A stretch of DNA of 12,597 bases. Origin: DAHUZL01 sp035533215. Its GTDB lineage: Bacteria; Chloroflexota; Dormibacteria; Aeolococcales; Bog-877. Every line of letters begins with the position of its first letter. The stretch's first letter is position 1. The stretch is taken from positions 1 through 12,597 of the forward strand of contig DATLUG010000023.1 in assembly GCA_035533215.1 (NCBI GenBank). The letters are read 5' to 3'. Shown one piece after another: positions 12,588-12,597 of the stretch. Made by a program: the position numbers and the translations under genes. The notes under the pieces were generated by a model. It was not told where the DNA came from, ran no database searches, and was given only the letters and a program-made list of their open reading frames with translations.

Positions 12588-12597
12588 GGAACTCGCG

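Noticed and set aside
1..12597. CRISPR array, phage attachment site or defence island
   Set aside because: No regularly spaced direct repeats, integrase, restriction, toxin or Cas-like proteins are visible. The accessory content is insertion elements plus small genes.

Overview
The window is very GC-rich bacterial DNA with many GTG starts. Nearly all real genes lie on the minus strand. DUF4232 domains, probable leaderless starts and the housekeeping genes seen here suit a high-GC lineage such as Actinomycetota or the Chloroflexota/Dormibacterota side. I cannot fix the phylum from this sequence alone. The extreme GC content leaves very long open frames opposite the real genes (up to 1060 codons), and I treat these as shadows.

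The left third (1 to about 3930) is an accessory, insertion-rich strip. It opens with a fragment resembling an IS701-type transposase (1-148), cut off by a complete IS3-family element (149-1503) with an intact single-frame DDE transposase. A small DUF488/YeaO-type gene (1630-1992) follows. Next comes an ISL3-family element (about 2079-3438) whose transposase is split by a one-base frameshift. After a strong intergenic hairpin there is a truncated dihydrofolate-reductase-like gene (3630-3932). The stretch 3933-4506 holds no gene I can recognise, only hairpins.

The middle (4507-7978) carries a CPA1-type Na+/H+ antiporter and an ECF sigma factor gene. The sigma gene overlaps by 11 bases a membrane-anchored protein with two DUF4232-like domains on long Pro/Thr linkers. 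The overlap and the one-pass topology suggest a regulatory pair, with the membrane protein as possible anti-sigma or sensor. No classical zinc anti-sigma motif is visible.

The right third (8069-12573) is housekeeping. A compact greA-lysS-serS operon has gaps of 4 and 2 bases and a recognisable sigma70-type promoter in front of greA. It is followed, across the intergenic region, by coaX (type III pantothenate kinase), which is probably leaderless. Between greA and coaX lies the most intriguing non-coding signal: a plus-strand promoter (TTGCCC, 17 bases, TATGAT) followed about 60 bases later by a textbook intrinsic terminator with a TTCG loop and T-rich tail. This is the architecture of a free-standing small RNA of about 90 nt. 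I found no CRISPR array, rRNA or tRNA.
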